From: Paenibacillus contaminans
GTDB taxonomy: Bacteria; Bacillota; Bacilli; Paenibacillales; NBRC-103111
Assembly (NCBI RefSeq): GCF_003285015.1
Contig: NZ_QMFB01000006.1
Coordinates: 357,438 to 389,771, forward strand
DNA: 32,334 bases
Reading direction: 5' to 3'
The notes under the pieces are model-generated. The model was not told the DNA's origin. It did no database searches and saw only the letters and a list, made by a program, of their open reading frames with translations. A program made the position numbers and the translations under genes. Position 1 is the stretch's first letter. Every line of letters begins with the position of its first letter. Shown here piece by piece: positions 24,334 through 32,334 of the stretch.

Positions 24334-24759
24334 GTGGTAGCGACACCAAGCATGGAAGACTATTTGGAGCGAATCTACCGGCTCATCGATGCGAAGGGAT
24401 ACGCCCGAGTGTCCGATATCGCAGAAGGGCTTGAAGTGCATCCCTCTTCCGTAACGAAAATGATCCAGAAGCTCGATAAGGACAACTATCTCGTTTATGA
24501 AAAATATCGCGGCCTTGTCCTTACATCCAAGGGCAAAAAGATAGGCAAACGCCTTGTAGATCGACATCATTTGCTGGAGCAATTTTTGACGACAATCGGC
24601 GTTCAGGAGGAAAATATTTATAAGGACGTCGAAGGGATCGAGCATCATTTAAGCTGGGATTCGATCACCTGCATCGAAACGCTTGTCGAATTTTTTCGGA
24701 GAGATCCGCAGCGTCTGCAGGAGCTGAGAAACATACACGGCGAGCTGAACGCCGAATAA
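24334..24759 (+). CDS. mntR: Manganese-responsive regulator MntR
   Basis: 141 residues, close to B. subtilis MntR, and near-identical in key stretches: [40 protein letters not shown], quoted as [11 protein letters not shown] and [19 protein letters not shown], then [20 protein letters not shown] and [14 protein letters not shown]. The metal ligands of MntR (Asp in the first helix, and the Glu/His residues of EGIEHHLS) are present. It binds Mn2+ and represses manganese uptake genes; none are in the window. The start is GTG 24334 with AGGAGGGG five bases upstream, and the mature start VATPSMEDY aligns with the known N-terminus. The 250 bp before it shows no gene and no convincing promoter. Confidence 0.96.
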   Translation: MVATPSMEDYLERIYRLIDAKGYARVSDIAEGLEVHPSSVTKMIQKLDKDNYLVYEKYRGLVLTSKGKKIGKRLVDRHHLLEQFLTTIGVQEENIYKDVEGIEHHLSWDSITCIETLVEFFRRDPQRLQELRNIHGELNAE

Positions 24760-24801
24760 ACGATACGCATCCTTCATCCGGGATGCGTATCGTTTTTTTT
24801 T
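24758..24801 (+). terminator. Terminator after mntR
   Basis: AAACGATACGCATCC (24758-24772) pairs perfectly with GGATGCGTATCGTTT (24781-24795), 8 nt loop, then a run of T. The stem begins within the mntR stop codon. Confidence 0.97.
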
Positions 24802-24908
24802 GTGCAGGGACATCTACCCGAGAGGATACGGCTTAATTGTTGAGGGTATATGGACAAGCCGCAGCCGCATACATACAACTAAAGCCTTATGTGCGAAGAG
24901 GTGGAAGC

Positions 24909-25901
24909 GTGCGGGTTAATGCGGTGTTCGAAGGCGGCGGAGTAAAAGCGATCGGTCTGGCAGGCGCCGTTCATGAAGCGCAGAGAAGAGGCGTGTTATT
25001 CGGCCGCGTGGCCGGCACGTCGTCGGGAGCCATCATTGCGGCGCTGCTGGCGGCGGGTTATACCGGGGAGGAAATGCGGCAAATTATGCAGGAGACGCCG
25101 TTCCAGTCGTTCATTAAACAATCGTGGCTGTTTCGCATCAAATGGATCGGGCCCGCCATACGTTTGCTTGTCAAGAAAGGGTTGTATTCGGGCGATCCGC
25201 TTGAGAAATGGATATTCGAGCTGCTGGCTTGCAAAGGCGTGAGGACGTTCGGCGACCTTAAGCCCAAGCAGCTGAAAATAATAGCGTCCGATATATCGCG
25301 GGGAAGACTGCTCGTACTCCCGGACGATATAGCGCAGTACGGCATCGATCCGAAAAAGCTTACCGTCGCCAGAGCGATCAGAATGAGCACGAGCATTCCT
25401 TATTTTTTCGAACCCGTTATCTTGCGCCGGCTCGGCAAGCAAAAGCTGACGATGAAAACATCTCAGAACAGAACGGTCGATCTAACCTCGATCTATATCG
25501 TTGACGGCGGCATACTGAGCAACTTTCCGCTATGGCTGTTCGACAAAGAGGAGCATGATTCGGAAGGTGATCCGACGCTCGGCTTCCAGCTTGTAGGACG
25601 CGGAGAGAATGAACCCAAAAAAATAATCGGACCGCTTACGATGTTTCAAGCTTTATTTACGACGATGATGGATGCGCATGACGAACGTTATATCGAAGAA
25701 CATAAGGTTTTCCGTACGATAAAAATCCCTTCGCTCGGCGTGCATACGACGGATTTTTCCATCAGCCCGGAAATGAGCAGGCGGCTTTTCGATGCAGGCG
25801 TGATGGCTGCGGGCAAATATTTGGAGAAATGGAATGCCGAGCAATATTGGACCATGTGCAGCAAGTGGAATTTGCGGACGGGAAAGCCGCGCAAGGTTTA
25901 A
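24909..25901 (+). CDS. yqhO: Patatin-like phospholipase (YqhO family)
   Basis: 330 residues. The oxyanion loop FEGGGVKAIGLAGAV is near the N-terminus, with the nucleophile elbow GTSSG and the catalytic Asp in IVDGGILSNFPLWLF. This Ser-Asp dyad marks the patatin/RssA-like lipid acyl hydrolases. There is no signal peptide, so it acts on membrane lipids from the cytoplasm. I use GTG 24909, preceded by AAGAGGTGG; the frame extends to TTG 24837, but that N-terminus is not family-like. It lies directly after mntR, as in B. subtilis. Confidence 0.88.
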   Translation: MRVNAVFEGGGVKAIGLAGAVHEAQRRGVLFGRVAGTSSGAIIAALLAAGYTGEEMRQIMQETPFQSFIKQSWLFRIKWIGPAIRLLVKKGLYSGDPLEKWIFELLACKGVRTFGDLKPKQLKIIASDISRGRLLVLPDDIAQYGIDPKKLTVARAIRMSTSIPYFFEPVILRRLGKQKLTMKTSQNRTVDLTSIYIVDGGILSNFPLWLFDKEEHDSEGDPTLGFQLVGRGENEPKKIIGPLTMFQALFTTMMDAHDERYIEEHKVFRTIKIPSLGVHTTDFSISPEMSRRLFDAGVMAAGKYLEKWNAEQYWTMCSKWNLRTGKPRKV

Positions 25902-25975
25902 TTCAAATATATTTTGCATAACAAGCGCTTCTATTTCAACGGTAAACGCGCATGTCCCAAAGGTCCTTGTGACAA

Positions 25976-26018
25976 AAAAATCCGCTGCGCGAAACATTCG
26001 TTTCGGCGGCGGATTTTT
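25976..26018. terminator. Bidirectional terminator between yqhO and yqhP
   Basis: AAAAATCCGC (25976-25985) pairs with GCGGATTTTT (26009-26018). The inner arm continues to CGAAAC/GTTTCG with one bulge and a loop of four bases. It has T runs on both strands and sits between convergent genes. Confidence 0.93.
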
Positions 26019-26047
26019 GACGATCCCGCTAGAAGCTGTTCGTACTT

Positions 26048-26332
26048 TTAATGGTATTTCGGCGGTTCCTCGTCGTCTTGCTTATTTCCTTGAATGACGC
26101 GAAACGTGACGTTTCGTTTGGGCGGCTTCGGCTTCATTTTGAATGCCGTGTTCGTGCCGTAAGGCTTTCGCTTAAAACTGGACGGCGGAAACTTGTAGAG
26201 CAGGAATATGACGGCTAATACGACAAGCGGAATCAAAAACCGGCCGGGATTGTTGACAAGTCCGGAAAGCAGACCGATTGCAAGAAGCACCAGGATTGCG
26301 ATCGTAAATGCGTTATAGCGGCGGTATCTCAT
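26048..26332 (-). CDS. yqhP: Small membrane protein, probable YqhP counterpart
   Basis: 94 residues. Two hydrophobic segments (AFTIAILVLLAIGLLSGLV and FLIPLVVLAVIFLLYKF) are followed by a strongly basic tail with KPKPPKRNVTFRVIQGN, ending in an acidic stretch DDEEPP. ATG 26332 has GAGGGGGG upstream. Function unknown. The gene symbol rests only on position between the yqhO and yqhQ homologues; I did not recognise the sequence itself. Confidence 0.7.
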   Translation of the reverse strand: MRYRRYNAFTIAILVLLAIGLLSGLVNNPGRFLIPLVVLAVIFLLYKFPPSSFKRKPYGTNTAFKMKPKPPKRNVTFRVIQGNKQDDEEPPKYH

Positions 26333-26490
26333 CGTAAGCCCCCCTCATACGAAAGTCGTAACGATCTTCTCAACGGCTCGGAAAGTGTAACTCCGCTGAT
26401 TGTTCGATTTCCCGGTAATTGCGTATCCCCATAAGCATTATGCTTATGCCGCTTTCTCCGAAAGCGTTAGGACGGTGAAGCCGCTTCCCC

Positions 26491-27417
26491 TTAACTTGCC
26501 TTCTGAATTTGACGATCCAGTTCGCGCATTCTTTCGAAAGAAGCGATGGACACCTCGACCTGCGAATCCTCCGGCTGCTTGGTCGTCAGAAGCTGCAGCC
26601 ATAACCCCGGATAACCAAGAAAGCGGAGCACAGGCGTATCGCGAAGCATATTCGTAAAGCGCAAAGCTTCATACGAGACTCCGATTACAACAGGGAGCAG
26701 GATGAGCCGTTGAACGACACGCTCCATTAATGTATCGTATGGAACGAATGAATAAATGATGACACCGATCAGCACCGTAAGTACGATGAAGCTGCTGCCG
26801 CACCGGTAATGCAGCGTGTTGAACTTCTGGACGTTGCGGACGGTCAGCTCCACGCCGGCTTCATAAGCGCTGATCACTTTGTGCTCGGCGCCGTGATACT
26901 GAAACAACCGTTTTACGACCGGAGTGAGCGATATCAGATAAATATAGCCAAGCAAAAATACGATTTTGATGATTCCCTCGATGAGATTATGCAGGACGCG
27001 ATTGTCAAAATGATTGCGGAACAGCAAATCCTCGATCACGGCCGGGATGAGCGTAAACGCCACCTTCCCGAAAATAAACGACAAGACTCCGGCAACCGCT
27101 ACGCCGACGATCATCGTCAAACTAAATCCGGAGGATTGCTGCTTCGGCTCGCCTTCTTCCTCGGCAAAAACCTCGGCGGAGAAGTTCAGATGCCGTGCGC
27201 CTTTGGCGCTTGCTTCGACAATCGCGACGATTCCGCGGATAAAAGGAATTTTCTTGAGCTTGGCGACCCAAGCCTTTTCCGTTTTGGGCACTTCCAGGAA
27301 CGTAATCTCCTGATCGGATTTGCGGCGGACAGCCGTAACATGCACCTTTTGGCCGGCAAACATAACGCCTTCTATTACTGCCTGTCCTCCGTAAACCGCA
27401 TTGTTCGTTTGCGACAT
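26491..27417 (-). CDS. yqhQ: DUF1385 membrane protein YqhQ
   Basis: 308 residues. It begins YGGQAVIEGVMFAGQ, the N-terminal signature of DUF1385, followed by four or so membrane helices and YHGAEHKVISAYEAG...RCGSSFIVLTVLIGV, then a short soluble tail. The function is unknown; the conserved His/Glu block AEHK could bind a metal. ATG 27417 has GGAAGGTG five bases upstream; the upstream in-frame ATG 27492 has no signal. A 158 bp gap without obvious signals separates it from yqhP. Confidence 0.93.
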   Translation of the reverse strand: MSQTNNAVYGGQAVIEGVMFAGQKVHVTAVRRKSDQEITFLEVPKTEKAWVAKLKKIPFIRGIVAIVEASAKGARHLNFSAEVFAEEEGEPKQQSSGFSLTMIVGVAVAGVLSFIFGKVAFTLIPAVIEDLLFRNHFDNRVLHNLIEGIIKIVFLLGYIYLISLTPVVKRLFQYHGAEHKVISAYEAGVELTVRNVQKFNTLHYRCGSSFIVLTVLIGVIIYSFVPYDTLMERVVQRLILLPVVIGVSYEALRFTNMLRDTPVLRFLGYPGLWLQLLTTKQPEDSQVEVSIASFERMRELDRQIQKAS

Positions 27418-27664
27418 CGGTTCACCTTCCACGAATGATTGTTTGTTTTCCGACCTTATTATATTGTAACGAATTAAACGCTTCTTTGCCACTACAGATC
27501 ATCGGTGCCGTCGAAGGCTGCCAATATGCGCGGGACAAAGCCCGATTCCGTTTACAGAAACCGCAACCGGCGCATACTAAGTACATTCGGGCGACTGCCG
27601 CAAACGTTATTCAGGCAATCGCTGCCGCCGGCTTCGATAGATAAGCGGAGAGGGGGAATGAAAG

Positions 27665-28153
27665 ATGCAAAGCCGCAAAAACAGGGCTGACAAAAAAAGT
27701 GGAACGAACCCGTATTTGTTCTCGTTATATATCGGCTTTTTTGCGGGATTGATCTGGGGAGGGTTAAAGCTTGTCGAGTATTTAATGAAGTTTACGACGA
27801 TCGTGCCGGGATTTTTGCTGAATCCGTTCGTCAGGCTATCTTACTTGAAAACATGGCAAGGTCTAATTGTCGGCTGGCTTAGTTTTATCGTATTTTCGAT
27901 GATAGCCGCGCTGCTCTACGGATGGTTGATGCGCAAAATGTCAGGTCCGTGGTACGGCTTCGGCTACGGGGTTTTCTGGTGGGGCGTGTTATATTTGCTC
28001 ATCGGTCCGTTTACGGGGATGGTTCCTTCGGTTACGAAGATGGATGCGAACACTTTTTTTACGGATGTTTGCTTGTTTGTGCTCTGGGGCTTGTTTATCG
28101 GTTATTCCATTTCCATGGAATTCACCGACGAACGCAACCGCGAGCCCGTTTAA
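27665..28153 (+). CDS. yqhR: YqhR-family membrane protein
   Basis: 162 residues with four membrane helices (LFSLYIGFFAGLIWGGLKLV, WQGLIVGWLSFIVFSMIAAL, GYGVFWWGVLYLLIGPFTGM, FFTDVCLFVLWGLFIGYSIS) and a basic N-terminus. Function unknown. GAGAGGGGG precedes ATG 27665. It is divergent from yqhQ, and the 247 bp between them must hold both promoters; on the - strand a TATAAT-like hexamer occurs near 27465. Confidence 0.85.
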   Translation: MQSRKNRADKKSGTNPYLFSLYIGFFAGLIWGGLKLVEYLMKFTTIVPGFLLNPFVRLSYLKTWQGLIVGWLSFIVFSMIAALLYGWLMRKMSGPWYGFGYGVFWWGVLYLLIGPFTGMVPSVTKMDANTFFTDVCLFVLWGLFIGYSISMEFTDERNREPV

Positions 28154-28286
28154 TCCGTTCTCCCGCAAAAAAAAGTTCTCAAACCTTGCCGGTATGTGGT
28201 AAAATGTCTACGGTAAATTATCCTCGCGGTGAGTAACGCAGTTAGCGTTCGCTGCATCGCATGGAGGAACGGGTTAGGGAGCTGCG

Positions 28287-28733
28287 ATGATGAAAAACAT
28301 TCTCGTTCTGCACGGGCCGAATCTGAATATGCTCGGGATTCGCGAGCCGGGCGTTTACGGCAATACGGGATTGCCGGCGATAAACGAAAAGCTTCAGAAG
28401 CTTGCCGACAAGCTGTCGTTCACTTTGGATATTTTCCAATCGAACCATGAGGGCGAGTTGATCGACCGCATTCACGGGGCGTTCGGCGTCAAAGACGGCA
28501 TTCTGATCAACCCGGGAGCTTTCACGCATTACAGCTACGCGATTCGCGATGCGCTCAGCGCTGTAAGCTTGCCGATCGTCGAAGTGCATTTATCGAATAT
28601 TCACAAACGGGAATCGTTTCGTCACGTTTCCGTTACGGCGCCTGTCGTAATTGGACAAATCGCCGGCTTCGGTCCTTATAGCTACGAGCTGGGGCTGCTT
28701 GCGCTTCACGAGCATTTGCAATCGCCGGCTTAA
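28287..28733 (+). CDS. aroQ: Type II 3-dehydroquinate dehydratase
   Basis: 148 residues, the usual length. It has [17 protein letters not shown] with the catalytic Tyr, [18 protein letters not shown], and the substrate-binding [17 protein letters not shown] with the active-site His. It converts 3-dehydroquinate to 3-dehydroshikimate in the shikimate pathway and forms dodecamers. Two ATG codons are adjacent (28287, 28290); GGGAG upstream fits either. Its stop is 42 bp before the peptidase gene, so the two are cotranscribed. Confidence 0.97.
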   Translation: MMKNILVLHGPNLNMLGIREPGVYGNTGLPAINEKLQKLADKLSFTLDIFQSNHEGELIDRIHGAFGVKDGILINPGAFTHYSYAIRDALSAVSLPIVEVHLSNIHKRESFRHVSVTAPVVIGQIAGFGPYSYELGLLALHEHLQSPA

Positions 28734-28775
28734 GTGCGCGAAGAACCTCTACAAACCGAAAGGAATGGTGACGGT

Positions 28776-29849
28776 ATGGAACGGAGACTGCAAGGCGTCA
28801 GAAAAGCGCTCGAACAATTGAAGCTTGACGCTCTCTTCATCACGAACAGCTACAACCGCCGTTATTTGACCGGGTTTACAGGGTCCGCAGGTTATGTGCT
28901 GATTACTGCCGATACGGCTGTGCTGCTGACGGATTTCCGTTATACGGAGCAGGCTGCGAAGCAAGCGGCTGCAGGCTTCCAAGTCGAGCAGTTTGCGGGC
29001 AAGCCGATCGTTTGGGTTAAGGATCAGCTGCAAAAGCGGGGGATTACGAGCCTAGGGTTCGAGCAAGACGACGTGACTTATGCTACATATGCCTCGTATT
29101 CAGCAGATTTGGAAGGGATCCGCCTTGTGCCGACCGACAAAGTTGTCGAGACGCTGCGCATGATAAAAGACGAATCCGAGATAGCCGTCATCGAGCAAGC
29201 GGCGGATTTGGCCGATCGGACATTCGAACATATTCTGACAATCGCTAAGCCTGGCGTATCCGAACGCGACCTTGCGCTGGAAATCGAGATGTTTGTCCGG
29301 AGGAACGGCGCTTCCGGCACCTCCTTCGACACGATCGTCGCCTCGGGAGAACGTTCTGCGCTTCCGCATGGCGTGGCAAGCGATCGAAAGCTGCAAGCGA
29401 ACGAATTCATGAAGCTGGATTTCGGCGCGCTGTATGAAGGATATTGTTCGGATCTTACCCGTACCGTCTGCATCGGCAAAGCTTCAGACAAGCATAAGGA
29501 AATTCACGGAATCGTACTCGAAGCTCATCGGAACGTGCTGGCCCATTTGAAGCCCGGCATGACCGGAGTCGAAGCGGATAGTCTTGCGCGGGACATTATT
29601 GCAAAGGCTGGCTACGGCGACAATTTCGGTCATAGCCTCGGCCACGGCATCGGGCTTTATATTCATGAGGCGCCTACACTTTCCCAGCGCAGCGATACCG
29701 TCTTGCAGCCTGGGATGGTCGTGACGGTGGAGCCGGGTATTTATTTGCCGGGCTTCGGCGGCGTCCGCATCGAGAACGATGTGGTCATTACCGAGAGCGG
29801 AATTCGCGTCATTACGCATTCCCCTACGGAACTGTTGGAAATCGGCTGA
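28776..29849 (+). CDS. yqhT: M24-family Xaa-Pro aminopeptidase (YqhT)
   Basis: 357 residues. A creatinase-type N-domain (NRRYLTGFTGSAGYVLIT) is followed by the pita-bread metallopeptidase domain. Its metal ligands are in KLDFGALYEGYCSDLTRT (two Asp), GHSLGHGIGLYIHE (His), and TVEPGIYLPGFGGVRIEND (two Glu). It removes N-terminal residues before proline, in the cytoplasm. ATG 28776 follows the purine-rich GAAAGGAATGGTGACGG. It sits between aroQ and efp, as in Bacillus. Confidence 0.95.
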   Translation: MERRLQGVRKALEQLKLDALFITNSYNRRYLTGFTGSAGYVLITADTAVLLTDFRYTEQAAKQAAAGFQVEQFAGKPIVWVKDQLQKRGITSLGFEQDDVTYATYASYSADLEGIRLVPTDKVVETLRMIKDESEIAVIEQAADLADRTFEHILTIAKPGVSERDLALEIEMFVRRNGASGTSFDTIVASGERSALPHGVASDRKLQANEFMKLDFGALYEGYCSDLTRTVCIGKASDKHKEIHGIVLEAHRNVLAHLKPGMTGVEADSLARDIIAKAGYGDNFGHSLGHGIGLYIHEAPTLSQRSDTVLQPGMVVTVEPGIYLPGFGGVRIENDVVITESGIRVITHSPTELLEIG

Positions 29850-29925
29850 CGTCATCGGTTTGTTCGTTCGTTGACTGCTGCTTTCGAATTATACATTTTT
29901 ATGAACCAATCAGGAGGGTACCTTA

Positions 29926-30483
29926 GTGATTTCAGTTAACGATTTTAAAACGGGTCTTACAATCGAAGTAGATAACGACATTTTTACGGTTCTTGATTTT
30001 CAACACGTAAAACCGGGCAAAGGCGCTGCATTCGTGCGCTCGAAGCTGAAAAACCTGCGTAACGGCAACACCGTCGAAAAAACGTTCCGCGCCGGCGAGA
30101 ACGTAGGCCGCGCTCATGTGGAGAACCGTCAAACGCAATACTTGTACAACAGCGGTTCCGAGTACACGTTCATGGACACTGAAACTTACGACCAATTCAA
30201 TTTGGAAGTGAAACAGCTGGAATGGGAAGTCAACTTCCTGAAGGAAAATATGAACGTCAACATCGCTAGCTACCAAGGCGAAATTATCGGCATTACGCTG
30301 CCGAACAGCATCGATCTGAAAGTCGTTGAGACCGAGCCGGGCATCAAAGGCAACACGGCTACAGGCGCAACGAAAAATGCGGTTGTAGAGACAGGCCTTA
30401 GCGTGCAAGTGCCTCTTTTCATCAACGAAGGCGATGTACTGCTGATCGACACGCGTGAAGGAAAATACATTTCCCGCGCATAA
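29926..30483 (+). CDS. efp: Translation elongation factor P
   Basis: 185 residues, the standard length, with a KOW-like N-domain and two OB folds. The tip loop [10 protein letters not shown] presents Lys32, the residue modified in other bacteria. EF-P relieves ribosome stalling at polyproline. The start is GTG 29926 with AGGAGGG upstream. A terminator follows. Confidence 0.98.
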   Translation: MISVNDFKTGLTIEVDNDIFTVLDFQHVKPGKGAAFVRSKLKNLRNGNTVEKTFRAGENVGRAHVENRQTQYLYNSGSEYTFMDTETYDQFNLEVKQLEWEVNFLKENMNVNIASYQGEIIGITLPNSIDLKVVETEPGIKGNTATGATKNAVVETGLSVQVPLFINEGDVLLIDTREGKYISRA

Positions 30484-30507
30484 ACGAATCTCTTCATGCC
30501 ATAAAAC

Positions 30508-30546
30508 AGCTCCCGTCTCCCTTTAACAAGGTGAACGGGAGCTTTT
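30508..30546 (+). terminator. Terminator after efp
   Basis: AGCTCCCGT (30508-30516) pairs with ACGGGAGCT (30535-30543), with CCTT/AAGG inside the loop, followed by TTTT. Confidence 0.88.
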
Positions 30547-30610
30547 ATTCACATTAGGGAAACTTTCTTTACGCTTGCGGTTCATTCGGATTATTAAAGG
30601 AGCGGCAGCT

Positions 30611-31720
30611 ATGCGAAGACAGATAAAGGAAACGGATCACTCGCTCACCTTCGATCCCGAACGATTAAACGCAGCCTGGAAGGTGATCGATACTGAAATC
30701 GAGCGCGGAGTCATTCCGGGCGCTTCGGCCGCCGTCACCTTGAACGGCCGTCGCTTCTTCTACACGTCGGGCGTGAGACATAAAATCGGCGAGGCAAACC
30801 CGCTTGTAACGGCCGATACGATCTATGACTGCGCTTCTTTGACGAAAGTTGTCGTCACGCTTCCTTTGGCCCTCATGCTGATAGATGAAGGGCTGATTGA
30901 TTTGGAGCAGCCGGTTGCAGACATTTGGCCTTCGTTTGCTGCAGGCGGCAAAGGGACTATAACGATCCGCCAATTGCTGACGCATACGTCCGGTTTGCCG
31001 TCGTATGCAGTGCCGGCGAAATTAGGCAAGGAGAAGGAAGGCATTCTTGCCGGGATTTGCGGGCTAGAGAAAACCTATGAGTCGGGCACGCGAACGGTTT
31101 ATAGCTGTCTCGGCTTTATCACGCTCGGCCGGATCGTTGAAATCGTAACGGGTCAGCGGTTGGAGGAGGCGGCAGCGCGGCGAATATTTCAGCCGCTCGG
31201 GATGACGTCCAGCGGTTACATGCCGGCAGAGGGCATGCTTTCTCGAATTGCCGCAACCGAGCTAGATCCCGCTTCGGGTGAATTTCGCCGCGGGTTCGTA
31301 CATGACGAGCTTGCAGCCGCTCTCGGCGGCGTCAGCGGCAATGCCGGCTTATTCGCTACGGCGGAGGACTTGCTATCATACGGAGAGCTTTGGCTGTGCG
31401 GCGGGATGTCGGATAACGGCCGGCTTCTGTCGCAGGCCGCCGTCTCGAAGGCGGTTCGCAGCCATACGTTGCAAATTCCGAACGCCAGCCGTGGGTTGGG
31501 CTGGGTGCTGCGAGGGGATTCGAGCGATGCGGGCGGCGACTGGTTGTCCGATAGCTCGTACGGTCATACCGGCTTTACCGGAACGAGCTTATGGGTCGAC
31601 CCCGAGCGCGAGCTCGTCGTCGTCCTCTTGACGAACCGCGTACATTTTGGTAGAAACCAGTCAATCGCAAGGCTTCGGATTCGCCTTCATAACGCGATCG
31701 CCGCGGCGGTCGTCGAATAA
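30611..31720 (+). CDS. Beta-lactamase-fold serine hydrolase
   Basis: 369 residues without a signal peptide. The catalytic SxxK is SLTK at 76-79 (YDCASLTKVV), and the third box is HTG in YGHTGFTGTSLWV. The second box, normally YSN or YSD, reads YSC (164-166), so its third residue is altered. The rest, including LLTHTSGLP and IFQPLGMTSSGYMP, is typical of class C/esterase-type PF00144 enzymes. A role in peptidoglycan or ester hydrolysis is possible; the lack of a signal peptide favours a cytoplasmic esterase. ATG 30611 follows AAAGGAG. Confidence 0.88.
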   Translation: MRRQIKETDHSLTFDPERLNAAWKVIDTEIERGVIPGASAAVTLNGRRFFYTSGVRHKIGEANPLVTADTIYDCASLTKVVVTLPLALMLIDEGLIDLEQPVADIWPSFAAGGKGTITIRQLLTHTSGLPSYAVPAKLGKEKEGILAGICGLEKTYESGTRTVYSCLGFITLGRIVEIVTGQRLEEAAARRIFQPLGMTSSGYMPAEGMLSRIAATELDPASGEFRRGFVHDELAAALGGVSGNAGLFATAEDLLSYGELWLCGGMSDNGRLLSQAAVSKAVRSHTLQIPNASRGLGWVLRGDSSDAGGDWLSDSSYGHTGFTGTSLWVDPERELVVVLLTNRVHFGRNQSIARLRIRLHNAIAAAVVE

Positions 31721-31737
31721 ATATTTTGTAAAAGGTA

Positions 31738-31766
31738 TTGCCAACAACTTCAGAATGAAGTAAATT
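31738..31766 (+). promoter_or_regulatory. Promoter of the small membrane protein gene
   Basis: TTGCCA at 31738-31743, 17 bp spacer, TAAATT at 31761-31766, about 80 bp before the ATG. Confidence 0.6.
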
Positions 31767-31848
31767 ATTGGTTGGAATGTGTCGAAAAAGTGAACATCTT
31801 GTCCGATAAGCGCAGTCCAGCCAATATGTAATAAGGAAGTGATTGTTT

Positions 31849-32145
31849 ATGAACATGCAGGTCAACCCGAACGGATATCCGCAAACGCATGATCCGAACT
31901 GGGGGAAGCCGGTCGCGCCGGTAATGATGGTCAAGGACTGGCTGATCGTGAGCCTCATCATGATCATTCCGTTAGTAAACATTATCATGTTGTTCGTCTG
32001 GGCTTTCGGCGACGGGACGAATCCCAACAAGCGAAATTATTGCAGAGCCGCATTGATCATGTTTGCGATTCTTCTTGGCCTTTACCTCCTTATTTTTATC
32101 GCTCTGGCAAGCGTAATCGCCGGTCTGGGAACCGTCGAGTACTAG
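31849..32145 (+). CDS. Small two-helix membrane protein
   Basis: 98 residues. A polar N-terminus rich in Asn/Pro (NPNGYPQTHDPNWGKPV) precedes two membrane helices: DWLIVSLIMIIPLVNIIMLF and ALIMFAILLGLYLLIFIALA. Between them is WAFGDGTNPNKRNYCRA, a pattern common in small uncharacterised Firmicute membrane proteins. Function unknown. ATG 31849 follows AAGGAAG; it has its own promoter and is monocistronic within the window. Confidence 0.75.
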   Translation: MNMQVNPNGYPQTHDPNWGKPVAPVMMVKDWLIVSLIMIIPLVNIIMLFVWAFGDGTNPNKRNYCRAALIMFAILLGLYLLIFIALASVIAGLGTVEY

Positions 32146-32219
32146 AAGGGCGGCCAAACGAGGATCTGAGCGTGAAACGCAGTTCATTCCTCAATTAGCG
32201 GGTTGTCCCTAAGGTAGAG

Positions 32220-32334
32220 CGGAATGAAACGGCCCGTATTTGCAAAGAAGCTTCCAAAACCACTCCTAAAGGAGGCCACTGAAAAAGTCCCGTTATCTAA
32301 AGAGGTACTGTAGCTCAATTCTATTGAGGGAGCA
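32220..32334. mobile_element. Possible insertion-sequence edge, cut by the window end
   Basis: The stretch GGCCACTGAAAAAGTCC (32274-32290) resembles, from memory, the terminal repeats of IS1182-like elements. The preceding bases give no gene. The matching second end and any transposase are outside the window, so the call is tentative. Confidence 0.25.

Noticed and set aside
24141..24434. 97-codon frame before and overlapping mntR
   Set aside because: No ribosome binding site, overlaps mntR by about 100 bp, and no recognisable protein.
26809..27438. 209-codon + strand frame opposite yqhQ
   Set aside because: Shadow of the DUF1385 gene; no ribosome binding site and no recognisable protein.
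1..32334. CRISPR arrays, tRNA and rRNA genes, phage or toxin-antitoxin modules
   Set aside because: I read both strands and saw no regular spaced repeats, no cloverleaf-like sequences and no such protein families.

Overview
The window looks like a chromosome segment of a Paenibacillus-type Firmicute. The evidence is the strong AGGAGG-type ribosome binding sites, sigma-A promoters, Zur and Fur boxes of Bacillus type, a T-box leader on metG, and above all the gene order mntR - patatin-like yqhO - yqhP - yqhQ - yqhR - aroQ - yqhT - efp, which matches the Bacillus subtilis yqhN-to-efp neighbourhood as I recall it. No tRNA, rRNA, CRISPR array or complete mobile element is visible.

Region 1 (1-11,100) is an accessory carbohydrate-degradation locus, all on the + strand. 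It holds an isochorismatase-fold hydrolase, a neutral-ceramidase-fold metal hydrolase, a ROK repressor with its own promoter, a ~1,004-residue intracellular heparinase II/III-type lyase, a ROK sugar kinase, a SIS-domain protein and a large beta-propeller protein. The parts fit import of an acidic oligosaccharide, cleavage by the lyase, then phosphorylation and isomerisation under control of the ROK repressor. The substrate cannot be read from the sequence and no transporter is present. The most unusual feature is a ~260 bp imperfect direct repeat: the promoter, leader and first 33 codons of the ROK kinase occur a second time before the lyase gene. There the kinase is truncated to a 49-codon reading frame that overlaps the lyase start.

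Region 2 (11,100-15,400) holds a UPF0718/UPF0703 permease pair (B. subtilis YcgR/YcgQ type) with a near-perfect Zur box, a small orphan gene, an FhuF-like iron-sulfur protein under a perfect Fur-type palindrome, and yidD.

Region 3 (15,400-20,100) holds a methionine-type T-box leader, metG, and a convergent orphan sporulation-type sensor histidine kinase.

Region 4 (20,100-24,800) is a zinc-uptake operon znuA-znuC-znuB whose promoter is flanked by two opposed Zur half-sites, followed by a ccdA-like gene and mntR. With region 2 this makes a metal-homeostasis neighbourhood.

Region 5 (24,800-32,334) is conserved housekeeping: yqhO, yqhP, yqhQ, yqhR, aroQ, yqhT, efp, then a beta-lactamase-fold hydrolase and a small membrane protein. 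The last ~110 bases may be the edge of an insertion sequence.
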